From contig DASXCK010000096.1 in the NCBI GenBank assembly GCA_036491235.1, forward strand, positions 1-28,344: DNA of 28,344 nucleotides, read 5' to 3'. Numbering within the stretch: the stretch's first letter is position 1; each line of letters starts with the position of its first letter. The DNA comes from JAVDCA01 sp036491235. GTDB lineage: Bacteria > Pseudomonadota > Alphaproteobacteria > Rhizobiales > Xanthobacteraceae. Shown here piece after piece: positions 7,047-16,805 of this stretch. Under the pieces are notes generated by a model. It worked only from the letters and a program-made list of their open reading frames with translations. It had not been told where the DNA came from and made no database searches. The position numbers and the translations under genes were made by a program.

Positions 7047-7095
7047 TTTATGGGATTCCTATAAAGACATCGTCGGGCCCGTCTCGAAAACCTAC
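7045..7095 (+). promoter_or_regulatory. Regulatory element copy D, candidate kdp operator/promoter
   Basis: TCTTTAT (7045-7051) and ATAAAGA (7061-7067) are a perfect 7-bp inverted repeat with a 9-nt spacer. The arms extend through ACGAT (7041-7045) and ATCGT (7069-7073) with a one-base offset. CCTATAA begins at 7058, and CTCGAAAA then CCTAC begins at 7091, exactly 33 nt later. It lies 69 nt before the first ORF of the kdp operon. A T-rich TTTAT dyad is compatible with an OmpR-family operator such as that of KdpE, but this is inference. If CCTAC is the -10 box, the dyad would be centred near -45, typical of an activator site. Confidence 0.55.
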
Positions 7096-7164
7096 GCCGC
7101 GAATGGCACCTACGCGTCGCACGAATCCGCGCGCACCGAACGCGTGCGCCGCAAGGAGCATCCC

Positions 7165-7248
7165 ATGATGGACGTCATCATGCTCGCCATCGGCCTCGGC
7201 TTCTTCGCGCTGTCGGTAGGCTACGTCGTGGCCTGCGACAGACTCTGA
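7165..7248 (+). CDS. 27-residue single-span membrane peptide upstream of kdpF
   Basis: ATG 7165 (or ATG 7168) follows AAGGAG with 7-nt spacing. The product, MMDVIMLAIGLGFFALSVGYVVACDRL, is one transmembrane helix with a short C-terminal charged end. It lies 11 nt before kdpF in the same frame of transcription and has its own ribosome site, so it belongs to the kdp operon. I recall similar unnamed peptides ahead of kdpF in other Hyphomicrobiales. It is too short for most gene callers. It may be a second KdpF-like accessory subunit, or a regulator of the pump; neither is shown. Confidence 0.65.
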   Translation: MMDVIMLAIGLGFFALSVGYVVACDRL

Positions 7249-7259
7249 AGGAGGTACCC

Positions 7260-7349
7260 ATGATCTTCGACTATTCGCTCGCCGGCCTCGTGACCGTGGG
7301 GCTCATGATTTACCTCGTCTACGCGTTGCTGCGTCCCGAGCAGCTCTGA
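7260..7349 (+). CDS. kdpF: KdpF, small subunit of the K+-transporting ATPase
   Basis: A 29-residue single-span membrane peptide (MIFDYSLAGLVTVGLMIYLVYALLRPEQL). The YLVYALL motif near the C-terminus and the length match KdpF, which lies in the membrane at the KdpA/KdpB interface and stabilises the KdpFABC complex. AGGAGG lies 6 nt upstream of the start. It sits 10 nt before kdpA, the usual order. Confidence 0.85.
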   Translation: MIFDYSLAGLVTVGLMIYLVYALLRPEQL

Positions 7350-7359
7350 GGGGCAACCA

Positions 7360-9075
7360 ATGACCGTCATCGGCTGGATTCAGATCGCTCTTTATTGCGC
7401 GATCATCATCGCGATCACGCCCGTGCTCGGCGCCTACATGACGCGCGTCTTCAACGGCGAGCGCACGTTCCTCTCGCCCGCCCTGCGGCCGGTCGAAGCG
7501 GCGATCTATTGGGCGGGTGGCGTCGACGAGCGGCGCGAGCAAAGCTGGGTGATCTATGCGGTCGGCATGTTGTTCTTCCATGTCGGCGGTTTCATCATCC
7601 TCTACGCGATTCAACGCTTCCAGGCCGCGCTACCGTTCAATCCGGCCGGGCAGTCGGCAGTCGCACCGGATCTTTCGTTCAACACGGCGGTGAGCTTCAT
7701 CACCAACACCAACTGGCAGAACTACGGCGGCGAAAGCACGATGTCGTATCTCACCCAGATGGTCGGCCTCACCCACCAGAACTTCCTCTCGGCCGCGACC
7801 GGCATCGTGCTCGCGATGGCGCTGATCCGCGGCTTCGTGCGCGCCTCCGCCCGCACGGTCGGCAACTTCTGGGTCGATGTCACGCGCTGCACTCTCTACA
7901 TCCTGCTGCCGATCTGCGTCGTCTATGCGCTCTTCCTCGTCTGGCAGGGCATGCCGCAGACCCTCGGCCCCTATGTCGACGCGACGACGCTCGAAGGCGC
8001 CAAACAGACCATCGCGGTCGGCCCGGTCGCGTCGCAGGTCGCAATCAAGATGCTCGGCACCAACGGCGGCGGCTTCTTCAACGCCAACGCGGCGCATCCG
8101 TTCGAGAACCCGACCGCGTTGTCGAACTACGTGCAGATGATCTCGATCTTCGCGATCGGAGCCGCGCTCACCAACACGTTCGGCCGCATGGCCGGCAATC
8201 AGCGCCAGGGCTGGGCGATCCTCGCCGTCATGGGCGTGCTCTTCATCGCCGGCGTGACCGTATGCTACTGGGCCGAGGCGCACGGCAACGACATCCTCAA
8301 TGCCATGGGCCTCACCGGCGGCAACATGGAGGGCAAGGAGGTCCGTTTCGGCATCCTGGGCTCCTCGCTTTTCGCCGTGATCACCACCGCTGCCTCCTGC
8401 GGCGCCGTCAACGCCATGCACGACTCGTTCACGGCGCTCGGCGGCATGATCCCGTTGATCAACATCCAGCTCGGCGAGGTCATCGTCGGCGGCGTCGGCG
8501 CCGGCCTATACGGCATGCTCTTGTTCGTCATCCTCGCGATCTTCGTCGCCGGCCTGATGGTGGGCCGCACGCCCGAATACGTCGGCAAGAAGATCGAGGC
8601 GAAGGAGGTCAAGATGGCGATGCTCGCGATCCTGATCCTGCCGCTGATGTATCTCGGCTGGACCGCGATCGCGGTGGTCTACCCGCCGGCGGTCGCCTCC
8701 ATGGCCAATCCGGGACCACATGGATTCAGCGAGGTGCTCTACGCCTACACGTCGCAGACCGGCAACAACGGTTCGGCCTTCGCGGGCCTCACCGGCAACA
8801 TCTTCTTCTACAACATCACCGGCGCCGTCGCGATGTTCATCGGCCGGTTCTGGATGATCATCCCGGCCCTGGCGATCGCGGGCTCGCTCGCGGCCAAGAG
8901 GTCGGTGCCGCCTTCGGCCGGCACGTTCCCGACCACGGGCGGCCTCTTCGTCGGCTTGGTCGTGGGCGTGATCGTCATCGTCGGCGGCCTCACCTTCTTC
9001 CCGGCGCTCGCGCTCGGCCCGCTCGTCGAGCATCTCGCGCAGATCGCCGGCACGACATTCGCGGGAGCGAATTGA
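7360..9075 (+). CDS. kdpA: KdpA, K+-binding channel-like subunit
   Basis: A 571-residue polytopic membrane protein that selects and binds K+ in the KdpFABC complex and passes it to KdpB. It shows the repeated pore regions of the SKT superfamily: NTNWQNYGGEST at 116-127, TNGGGFFNANAAHPFENP from 234, a SCGAVNAMHDSFTALGG segment near 347-363, and GNNGSAFAGL further on. About ten hydrophobic helices are visible. Length matches the E. coli protein (557). AGGGGC lies upstream of ATG 7360, 10 nt after kdpF. The gene is followed not directly by kdpB but by an 80-bp palindromic repeat. Confidence 0.97.
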   Translation: MTVIGWIQIALYCAIIIAITPVLGAYMTRVFNGERTFLSPALRPVEAAIYWAGGVDERREQSWVIYAVGMLFFHVGGFIILYAIQRFQAALPFNPAGQSAVAPDLSFNTAVSFITNTNWQNYGGESTMSYLTQMVGLTHQNFLSAATGIVLAMALIRGFVRASARTVGNFWVDVTRCTLYILLPICVVYALFLVWQGMPQTLGPYVDATTLEGAKQTIAVGPVASQVAIKMLGTNGGGFFNANAAHPFENPTALSNYVQMISIFAIGAALTNTFGRMAGNQRQGWAILAVMGVLFIAGVTVCYWAEAHGNDILNAMGLTGGNMEGKEVRFGILGSSLFAVITTAASCGAVNAMHDSFTALGGMIPLINIQLGEVIVGGVGAGLYGMLLFVILAIFVAGLMVGRTPEYVGKKIEAKEVKMAMLAILILPLMYLGWTAIAVVYPPAVASMANPGPHGFSEVLYAYTSQTGNNGSAFAGLTGNIFFYNITGAVAMFIGRFWMIIPALAIAGSLAAKRSVPPSAGTFPTTGGLFVGLVVGVIVIVGGLTFFPALALGPLVEHLAQIAGTTFAGAN

Positions 9076-9076
9076 C

Positions 9077-9156
9077 CGTAGCCCGGATGCCGGCGCCGGG
9101 CGCCGTAATCCGGGAAGCAATTTCCCCGCATTCCGCTTCGCGCCATGCGGGCTACG
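9077..9156. repeat. Palindromic intergenic repeat inside the kdp operon (family 1)
   Basis: CGTAGCCCG (9077-9085) and CGGGCTACG (9148-9156) are perfect terminal inverted arms of an 80-bp element that also holds GTAATCCGGG and CCCCGCATTCCGC. I recall this as a very frequent dispersed palindrome of Bradyrhizobium-like genomes. It begins 2 nt after the kdpA stop and ends just before the kdpB ribosome site (GGAGTAGGA). Confidence 0.75.
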
Positions 9157-9171
9157 ATTTGGAGTAGGACC

Positions 9172-11289
<2,118 letters not shown>

Positions 11290-11385
11290 AGAGGACTGCT
11301 CGACATGCGGAGATCTTTCAGCAGCGAACCCACCCGACGTCGTCGCCCTGGGGCGCTCGGCCGCAGGCGGCGCCTCGAAGGGCCT

Positions 11386-11472
11386 GTGCGATGCCGCTGG
11401 CCCCGCTCGGGCCGAACCGTGGCCGATCATCCTTCGAGGCTCGTTTCGATCGCGCCTCGGCATGACGGATTG
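11386..11472. repeat. Dispersed repeat between kdpB and kdpC (family 2)
   Basis: The segment with TGCGATGCC, GATCATCCTTCGAGGCTCG and CGCGCCTC.GCATGACGGAT is repeated in the same orientation at 16697-16782, with only a few differences over the last ~45 nt. Part is self-complementary (CGAGGC with GCCTCG). It occupies the kdpB-kdpC gap. I recall related CTTCGAGGC/GCCTCAGGATGA palindromes as abundant in this bacterial group. Confidence 0.7.
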
Positions 11473-11493
11473 AGATTCTGAGGAGATAAGACA

Positions 11494-12096
11494 ATGTTGC
11501 GCGAAATCCGTCCCGCCATCGTCCTGGTCGTCGCCCTCACGCTGATCACCGGCCTGTTCTATCCGCTGGCGATCACCGGGGCAGCGAACGTCATCTTCCC
11601 GAAGCAGGCGCAGGGCAGCCTGATCGAGCGTGACGGCAAGGTCGTCGGCTCGGCGTTGGTCGGCCAGCTGTTCGTGTCGGACAGGTATTTCCACGGGCGC
11701 CCGTCGGCGACCAACACGCCCGATCCTAAGGACCCGAGCAAGAACATCGACGCGCCCTACAACGCGGCCAACTCCTCGGGCTCCAATCTCGGGCCGACGA
11801 ATAAGGCGCTGAAGGACCGCGTCGCGGCCGACATGACGAAGCTCAAGGCCGAAAATCCGACGATGCCGGTGCCGATCGACCTTGTGACCACCTCGGGCAG
11901 CGGCCTCGATCCGGACATCTCGCCGGAGGCCGCCCGCTTCCAGGTGCCTCGGGTCGCCAAAGCGCGTAATATGCCGCAAGAGCGCGTGCGCGCGCTCGTC
12001 GCCGATCACACCGAGGGGCGCCTCCTCGGCCTGTTCGGCGAGCCGCGCGTGAACGTTTTGCAGCTCAACCTGGCCCTCGACGCGGCGGCCAAATAG
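11494..12096 (+). CDS. kdpC: KdpC, accessory subunit of the K+-transporting ATPase
   Basis: A 200-residue protein with one N-terminal membrane helix (IVLVVALTLITGLFYPLAITGAA) and a periplasmic domain. Typical KdpC signatures are GSLIERDGKVVGSALVGQ, FHGRPSAT, AANSSGSNLGPTN, and near the end VTTSGSGLDPDISPEAARFQVPRVA and VNVLQLNLALD. KdpC is needed for assembly and activity of KdpFABC. ATG 11494 has a GAGGAG site 9 nt upstream. It is separated from kdpD by 38 nt. Confidence 0.96.
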   Translation: MLREIRPAIVLVVALTLITGLFYPLAITGAANVIFPKQAQGSLIERDGKVVGSALVGQLFVSDRYFHGRPSATNTPDPKDPSKNIDAPYNAANSSGSNLGPTNKALKDRVAADMTKLKAENPTMPVPIDLVTTSGSGLDPDISPEAARFQVPRVAKARNMPQERVRALVADHTEGRLLGLFGEPRVNVLQLNLALDAAAK

Positions 12097-12134
12097 CCCG
12101 GCGGCTCACGGTCCGCCAGACGCATTCGGTACCG

Positions 12135-14858
12135 ATGGCAGACCAGCGACGCGATCCCGACCAGCGTCCATCGCCGGAAGCCCTGCTGGGGGCCGCCCGG
12201 CGCGAGGAAGGACGTGTCGGCAAGCTGCGCATCTTCGTCGGCGCGGCGCCCGGCGTGGGCAAGACCTACGAGATGCTGCTGCAGGCGCGCGCCCGCAAGC
12301 GTGACGGCTACGACGTGGTGATCGGCGTCGTCGAGACGCACGGCCGCCGGGAGACGGAGGCCTTGCTCGACGGCCTCGAGGTGGTGCCGCGCCGCCGCAT
12401 CCCCTACCACGGCCATTGGCTCGAGGAGATGGATCTCGACGCCATCCTGGCGCGGCGCCCGCAAATCGTCCTGGTCGACGAGCTCGCCCACACCAATGCC
12501 GAGGGCAGCCGCCATCCCAAGCGCTACCTCGACGTCGAGGAGTTGCGCAGCCGCGGCATCGACGTCTACACCACCGTCAACATCCAGCACATCGAGAGCC
12601 TGAACGACGTCGTCGCGCAGATCACGCATGTGCGCGTGCGAGAAACCGTGCCCGATGCCGTGTTCGACCGCGCCGACGCGGTCGAATTGGTGGATCTCAC
12701 GCCCGACGACCTGATCCAGCGGCTCAAGGAAGGCAAGGTCTACGTGCCGCGTCAGGCCGAGCGGGCGCTCGAGCACTTCTTCTCGCCCGCGAACCTCACG
12801 GCGCTGCGCGAGCTCGCGTTGCGGCGCACCGCCGAGCGGGTCGACGACGAGCTGCTGACCGAGATGCAGGCGCGCGCCATCTCCGGTCCTTGGGCGGCCG
12901 GCGAGCGGATCCTGGTGTGCGTCAGCGAGGATCCGCGCGCGGCCGGGCTCGTGCGCTACGCCAAGCGCCGCGCCGACCGCCTGCATGCGCCATGGACGGC
13001 GCTCTATGTCGAGACGGCGCGCAGCCTGCAGCTGACCGAGGAGGAACGCGACCGCGTTGCGGACACGCTGCGACTCGCGGAGCGGCTCGGCGGCGAGGCG
13101 GTCACGATCCCGAGCGGCCTGCGCCGCATCGCGAACGACGTTCTCGACTACGCGCGCGAGCACAACGTCACCCAGGTCATCATCGGCAAATCGACGCGCG
13201 CGCGCTGGTTCGAGATCCTGCATGGGTCGGTGGTGCACGATCTCGTACGCCGCTCCGGCAACATCAGCGTCAACGTGATCGCCGGCGACGACCTCGTCGG
13301 CGAGCCGATCCCGCGCAAGGCCGTGCGGGCTGCTGATGGGCCGCGGCGGTTCGACGTTCGTCCCTACGGCTTCGCGCTCCTGGCGGTCGCGATCGCGCTT
13401 GGCGTCGGCAAGCTGACGAAGCCCACCTTCGGCGTTGAGAACGTCGATCTGGTATTCCTCACCTCGATCGTGGTGGTCGCGGTGCGCTATGGCCTGCTGC
13501 CTTCGCTGGTCGCGAGCGTCGGCGCGTCGCTCGCCTACAATTTCTTTTTTCTGCCGCCGGTCTTCACCTTCACGATCGCCGAGCCCACCAACGTGGCGGC
13601 GTTCGTATTCTTCATCCTGGTCGCGCTCATCGTCTCCAACGTCGCGGCGCGCGGACGTACGGCAGCCGTGATCGCGCACGGCCGCGTGCGCTCGATCGAG
13701 TCGCTCTATGCATTCAGCAAGAAGCTCGCCGGCGTCGGCACCATGGACGACGTGCTGTGGGCGACCGCCTATCAGGCGGCGCTGATGCTCAAGGTGAGCG
13801 TGGTGCTGTTGCTGCCCGAGGCGGGTACGATCGTCGTCAAAGCCGGCTATCCGCCCGAGGACACGCTCGATGAGGCGGACCTCGCCGCCGCCCGCTGGGC
13901 GTGGGACAACAACCGCGCGGCCGGCCGCGGTTCGGACACGCTGCCGGGGGCCAAGCGCCTGTTTCTGCCGATGCGCACCGGCCGCGGCGCGATCGGGGTC
14001 GTCGGCATCGACAGCGACAAGCCGGGCCCGCTGCTGACCCCCGACCAGCGCCGCCTGCTCGATGCGCTGATCGACCAGAGCGCGCTCGCGATCGAGCGCG
14101 TCAGCCTGGTCGAGGACCTGGAGCGGGCAAAACGCACCGCCGAGACCGACCGGCTGCGCTCGGCCCTTCTCACCTCGATCTCGCATGACCTCAAGACGCC
14201 GCTGGCAGCGATCCTCGGTACGGCCGGGACCTTGCGCAATCTCGCGGACCAGCTCACCGACGCGCAGAAGGCTGACCTGCTCGCCACGATCATCGACGAA
14301 TCCGAGCGGCTCAACCGCTTCATCGCCAACCTGCTCGACATGACGCGGCTCGAATCCGGGGCCGTCGTGCCGAACACCGCCCTGCACGATCCGTCCGAGA
14401 TCGTCGGCACCGCGCTCAACCGCGCGGCGAAAATCCTCGCCCACCATCGCGTCGAGGTCGAGCTTGCGGCCGGCCTGCCGATGCTCGAACTCGACGCGGT
14501 CTTGTTCGAGCAGGTGCTGTTCAACCTGCTCGACAATGCCGCGAAATATGCGCCGGCCGGCACGACGGTACGGATCGCGGGCTGGCAGGACAGCGAGTCC
14601 GTCTATTTGCAGGTGATGGACGAAGGCGGCGGCATTCCGGCCGCCGACCTCGAACGCGTCTTCGACAAGTTCTACCGCGCCCAAAAGGGCGACCAGGTAC
14701 GCGCCGGCACCGGACTAGGGCTCGCGATCTCGCGCGGCTTCATCGAGGCGCTGCACGGCACCATCACGGCCGGCAACCGCACCGACCGCAGCGGTGCGGT
14801 CTTCACCATCCGGTTGCCGATCCCGGCGGCCGCCAAGCAGCTGGACACCGCCGCATGA
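12135..14858 (+). CDS. kdpD: KdpD, sensor histidine kinase for K+ limitation
   Basis: A 907-residue sensor kinase, full length compared with E. coli (894). Domain order: N-terminal KdpD domain with Walker A GAAPGVGKTYEML (36-48) and Walker B-like VDELAHTN (114-121); a universal-stress-protein-like domain (about 250-370); four membrane helices (about 400-500); a GAF-type region; HisKA with phosphoacceptor His684 in SHDLKTPLAA; and HATPase with NLLDNAAKYAP, DEGGGIP and GTGLGLAIS. It senses low K+ and phosphorylates KdpE. The start is ATG 12135; no strong Shine-Dalgarno site is seen, so translation may depend on readthrough from kdpC. Its stop overlaps the kdpE start by 4 nt. Confidence 0.97.
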   Translation: MADQRRDPDQRPSPEALLGAARREEGRVGKLRIFVGAAPGVGKTYEMLLQARARKRDGYDVVIGVVETHGRRETEALLDGLEVVPRRRIPYHGHWLEEMDLDAILARRPQIVLVDELAHTNAEGSRHPKRYLDVEELRSRGIDVYTTVNIQHIESLNDVVAQITHVRVRETVPDAVFDRADAVELVDLTPDDLIQRLKEGKVYVPRQAERALEHFFSPANLTALRELALRRTAERVDDELLTEMQARAISGPWAAGERILVCVSEDPRAAGLVRYAKRRADRLHAPWTALYVETARSLQLTEEERDRVADTLRLAERLGGEAVTIPSGLRRIANDVLDYAREHNVTQVIIGKSTRARWFEILHGSVVHDLVRRSGNISVNVIAGDDLVGEPIPRKAVRAADGPRRFDVRPYGFALLAVAIALGVGKLTKPTFGVENVDLVFLTSIVVVAVRYGLLPSLVASVGASLAYNFFFLPPVFTFTIAEPTNVAAFVFFILVALIVSNVAARGRTAAVIAHGRVRSIESLYAFSKKLAGVGTMDDVLWATAYQAALMLKVSVVLLLPEAGTIVVKAGYPPEDTLDEADLAAARWAWDNNRAAGRGSDTLPGAKRLFLPMRTGRGAIGVVGIDSDKPGPLLTPDQRRLLDALIDQSALAIERVSLVEDLERAKRTAETDRLRSALLTSISHDLKTPLAAILGTAGTLRNLADQLTDAQKADLLATIIDESERLNRFIANLLDMTRLESGAVVPNTALHDPSEIVGTALNRAAKILAHHRVEVELAAGLPMLELDAVLFEQVLFNLLDNAAKYAPAGTTVRIAGWQDSESVYLQVMDEGGGIPAADLERVFDKFYRAQKGDQVRAGTGLGLAISRGFIEALHGTITAGNRTDRSGAVFTIRLPIPAAAKQLDTAA

Positions 14859-15544
14859 GCGCCGCGCCGCTCAAGGTGCTGGTGGTCGACGACGAGCCAC
14901 CGATCCGCAAGCTCTTGCGCCTCGGCCTGAGCACCCAGGGCTACGACATCCTCGACGCGCCGAGTGGACGGGTCGCGCTCGAGCTGGTAGCGCAGAAGCC
15001 GGACCTCATCATCCTTGACCTCGGCCTGCCCGACATCGACGGCCTCGAGCTCTTGCGCAAGATGCGGGCCGCGAACGAGGGCGTGCCGATCGTCGTGCTG
15101 TCGAGCCGCGGCGAGGAAGCCGCAAAAGTGCAGGCGCTCGATCTCGGCGCCGACGACTACGTCACCAAACCGTTCGGCATGGACGAGCTTCTGGCACGCA
15201 TCCGGGCGGCGCTGCGCCACCAATTGCAGGTGCACGGCGAGCGGCCGGTCTTTCGCGTCGGCGACCTGTCGGTCGACCTCGTGCGCCGTATCGTCCGCGT
15301 GCGCGACAAGGAGATCAAGCTCTCCCCCAAGGAGTACGACCTGCTGCGCATCCTGGTGCAGCACGCCGGCAAAGTGCTGACCCACAGGTTCCTGCTCAAA
15401 GAGCTGTGGGATGACCTCACTGACGCGCAATACCTACGGGTCTACGTCCGCCAGCTCCGGCAGAAGATCGAGGAGAACCCGGAGCGGCCGCATTACATCC
15501 TGACCGAGACCGGGATCGGGTATCGGCTGCGGGCGCCGGAGTAA
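14855..15544 (+). CDS. kdpE: KdpE, response regulator of the kdp operon
   Basis: A 229-residue OmpR/PhoB-type response regulator. Receiver domain: acidic pair Asp12-Asp13, phosphoacceptor Asp55 (IILDLGLPDIDG), conserved Ser in VVLSSRGEE, and Lys in DYVTKPFG. The C-terminal half is a winged-helix DNA-binding domain (LSPKEYDLLRILVQHAGKVLTHRFLLKELW, then YLRVYVRQLRQKIEENPERPHYILTETGIGYRL). It activates kdp transcription when phosphorylated by KdpD. The start overlaps the kdpD stop (ATGA), indicating coupled translation. The dyad in element D is the obvious candidate target. Confidence 0.96.
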   Translation: MSAAPLKVLVVDDEPPIRKLLRLGLSTQGYDILDAPSGRVALELVAQKPDLIILDLGLPDIDGLELLRKMRAANEGVPIVVLSSRGEEAAKVQALDLGADDYVTKPFGMDELLARIRAALRHQLQVHGERPVFRVGDLSVDLVRRIVRVRDKEIKLSPKEYDLLRILVQHAGKVLTHRFLLKELWDDLTDAQYLRVYVRQLRQKIEENPERPHYILTETGIGYRLRAPE

Positions 15545-15555
15545 TACTTTCTCGT

Positions 15556-15642
15556 CATGGCCGGGCTTGTCCGGCCACCCGCGTCTTTCTTATTGAAATG
15601 CCGGCAAGGAAGACGTGGATGCCCGGCCCAAGGCCGGCCATG
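15556..15642. repeat. Palindromic intergenic repeat after kdpE (family 3)
   Basis: CATGGCCGG (15556-15564) and CCGGCCATG (15634-15642) are perfect terminal inverted arms, with internal hairpins GGCCGG/CCGGCC and complementary CGTCTTTCTT/AAGGAAGACG segments. The left half matches the hairpin at 4803-4825. It starts 12 nt after the kdpE stop and may serve as operon terminator. Confidence 0.75.
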
Positions 15643-15725
15643 ATGCTATGAGTGGCCGCCTTCCTTGCCCGACCGGTCGGGATTTCGTAAGCACTGCCGT
15701 TCACTTGCCGCCCATGGAACTGCCC

Positions 15726-16634
15726 ATGTCCCACAACACCCCCCGCCTCTGCTTCATCGGCTTCGGCGAAGCCGGCCAGGCGTTTGCGGCCGGGCTGAAG
15801 ACAGCCGGCGTCACCGCCATGGCGGCGTGGGACGTTCTGTTTCCGGTACCCGCGGGCGCGGGGCTGCGCGCGGCGGGCGAGCAGATCGGGGTGCGGGTCG
15901 GCGCGTCGGCGGCGGACGCCATCCAGGGCTCGGATATCGTGATCGCGGCCGTGACGGCGGCATCGAGCCTCGAGGCCGCGCAGCAGGCAAAGCCCCATTT
16001 GCACGCCGAGCAGTTCTATCTCGACATCAATTCGGTCTCACCGGGCCGCAAGCAGGCGACCGACAAGCATCTGGCGGGCGTTGCCCGCTATGTCGACGTG
16101 GCCGTGATGGCGCCCGTGCATCCGGCGCGCCACCAGACGCCGGTGCTGCTCGCCGGTCCGCATGCGCCGGCGATCGAGTCCGTCATGCGGGAACTGGGCA
16201 TGAAGCCCGCGATCACGGGTCCCGAGATCGGCCAGGCAGCCGCCATCAAGATGGTACGCAGCGTGATGATCAAGGGCATGGAAGCGCTGACTGCCGAGTG
16301 CTTCCTCGCGGCGACGCGCGCCGGCGTGACGCCGCAGATCCTGGCTTCGCTCGGCAAGAGCTTCCCGACTCTCGATTGGAACAAGATCGTCGCCTACAAC
16401 CTCGAGCGCATGGCCAACCACGGCACCCGCCGCGCCGCCGAAATGGAGGAGGTCGCCGATACCTTGCGCGAGCTCGGCATCGATCCCCATATGGCCAACG
16501 CGACCGTGCAACGGCAGCGCCAGATGGGCAAGCTCGGCAAGGGCAAGGACATCCAGGACGCGATTGCGCAAGACGGTTATGCGACCTTGCAGGCTGTCGG
16601 TGCGGCGCTGGCGAAGACTGAGCGCCCGCACTGA
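15726..16634 (+). CDS. NAD(P)-dependent oxidoreductase, 6PGDH-like with DUF1932 C-domain
   Basis: About 302 residues. The N-terminus is a Rossmann fold with LCFIGFGEAGQAF (9-20), followed by the VIAAVTAASSLEAA and DINSVSPGRK segments typical of the 6-phosphogluconate/beta-hydroxyacid dehydrogenase superfamily. The C-terminal helical part with GPEIGQAAAIKMVRSVMIKGMEAL and the MANHGTRRAAEMEEVADTLRELGI stretch fits the DUF1932 domain. The substrate is unknown. Start is either ATG 15726 or ATG 15714 (four more residues); neither has a clear ribosome site. The frame is open to 15615, but that extension lies in the repeat. It stands alone between two repeat clusters. Confidence 0.8.
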   Translation: MSHNTPRLCFIGFGEAGQAFAAGLKTAGVTAMAAWDVLFPVPAGAGLRAAGEQIGVRVGASAADAIQGSDIVIAAVTAASSLEAAQQAKPHLHAEQFYLDINSVSPGRKQATDKHLAGVARYVDVAVMAPVHPARHQTPVLLAGPHAPAIESVMRELGMKPAITGPEIGQAAAIKMVRSVMIKGMEALTAECFLAATRAGVTPQILASLGKSFPTLDWNKIVAYNLERMANHGTRRAAEMEEVADTLRELGIDPHMANATVQRQRQMGKLGKGKDIQDAIAQDGYATLQAVGAALAKTERPH

Positions 16635-16645
16635 ATGCCCTTTTC

Positions 16646-16694
16646 CCGTCGCCCTTCGAAAACCGCGCGAAGCACGGCCTTCGAAGGGCGACGG
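16646..16694. repeat. Long perfect inverted repeat
   Basis: CCGTCGCCCTTCGAA (16646-16660) and TTCGAAGGGCGACGG (16680-16694) are perfect 15-bp arms around a 19-nt loop, 11 nt past the oxidoreductase stop. No U-run follows on the plus strand. It is joined to the family-2 repeat that follows and may terminate transcription. Confidence 0.75.
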
Positions 16695-16696
16695 CC

Positions 16697-16782
16697 ATGC
16701 GATGCCACGGCGATCGTGGCGGCTCTCAGATCGATCATTCTTCGAGGCTCGCTACGCTCGCGCCTCAGGATGACGGATCTGG
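16697..16782. repeat. Dispersed repeat, second copy of family 2
   Basis: Matches the copy at 11386-11472 in the same orientation (TGCGATGCC, then GATCATTCTTCGAGGCTCG and CGCGCCTCAGGATGACGGAT). Internal arms GAGGCTCG and CGCGCCTC are nearly complementary. It fills the gap before rimO. Confidence 0.7.
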
Positions 16783-16805
16783 CGAAGGTGAATTGAAAAG
16801 ACACC

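Noticed and set aside
3873..7095. Elements A-D as FixK/FNR boxes, sigma-54 or EcfG promoters
   Set aside because: No TTGAT-N4-ATCAA, no TGGCAC-N5-TTGC and no GGAAC-N16/17-CGTT pattern fits the conserved columns. A heat-shock-sigma reading of CCTATAT lacks a matching -35 CTTG.
7395..9167. 590-codon second plus-strand frame within kdpA
   Set aside because: Frame-shifted reading of kdpA, Arg/His-rich, without membrane segments, and extending into the palindromic repeat.
12006..14684. 892-codon minus-strand open frame opposite kdpD
   Set aside because: Antisense shadow of kdpD with low-complexity charged composition and no recognisable fold.
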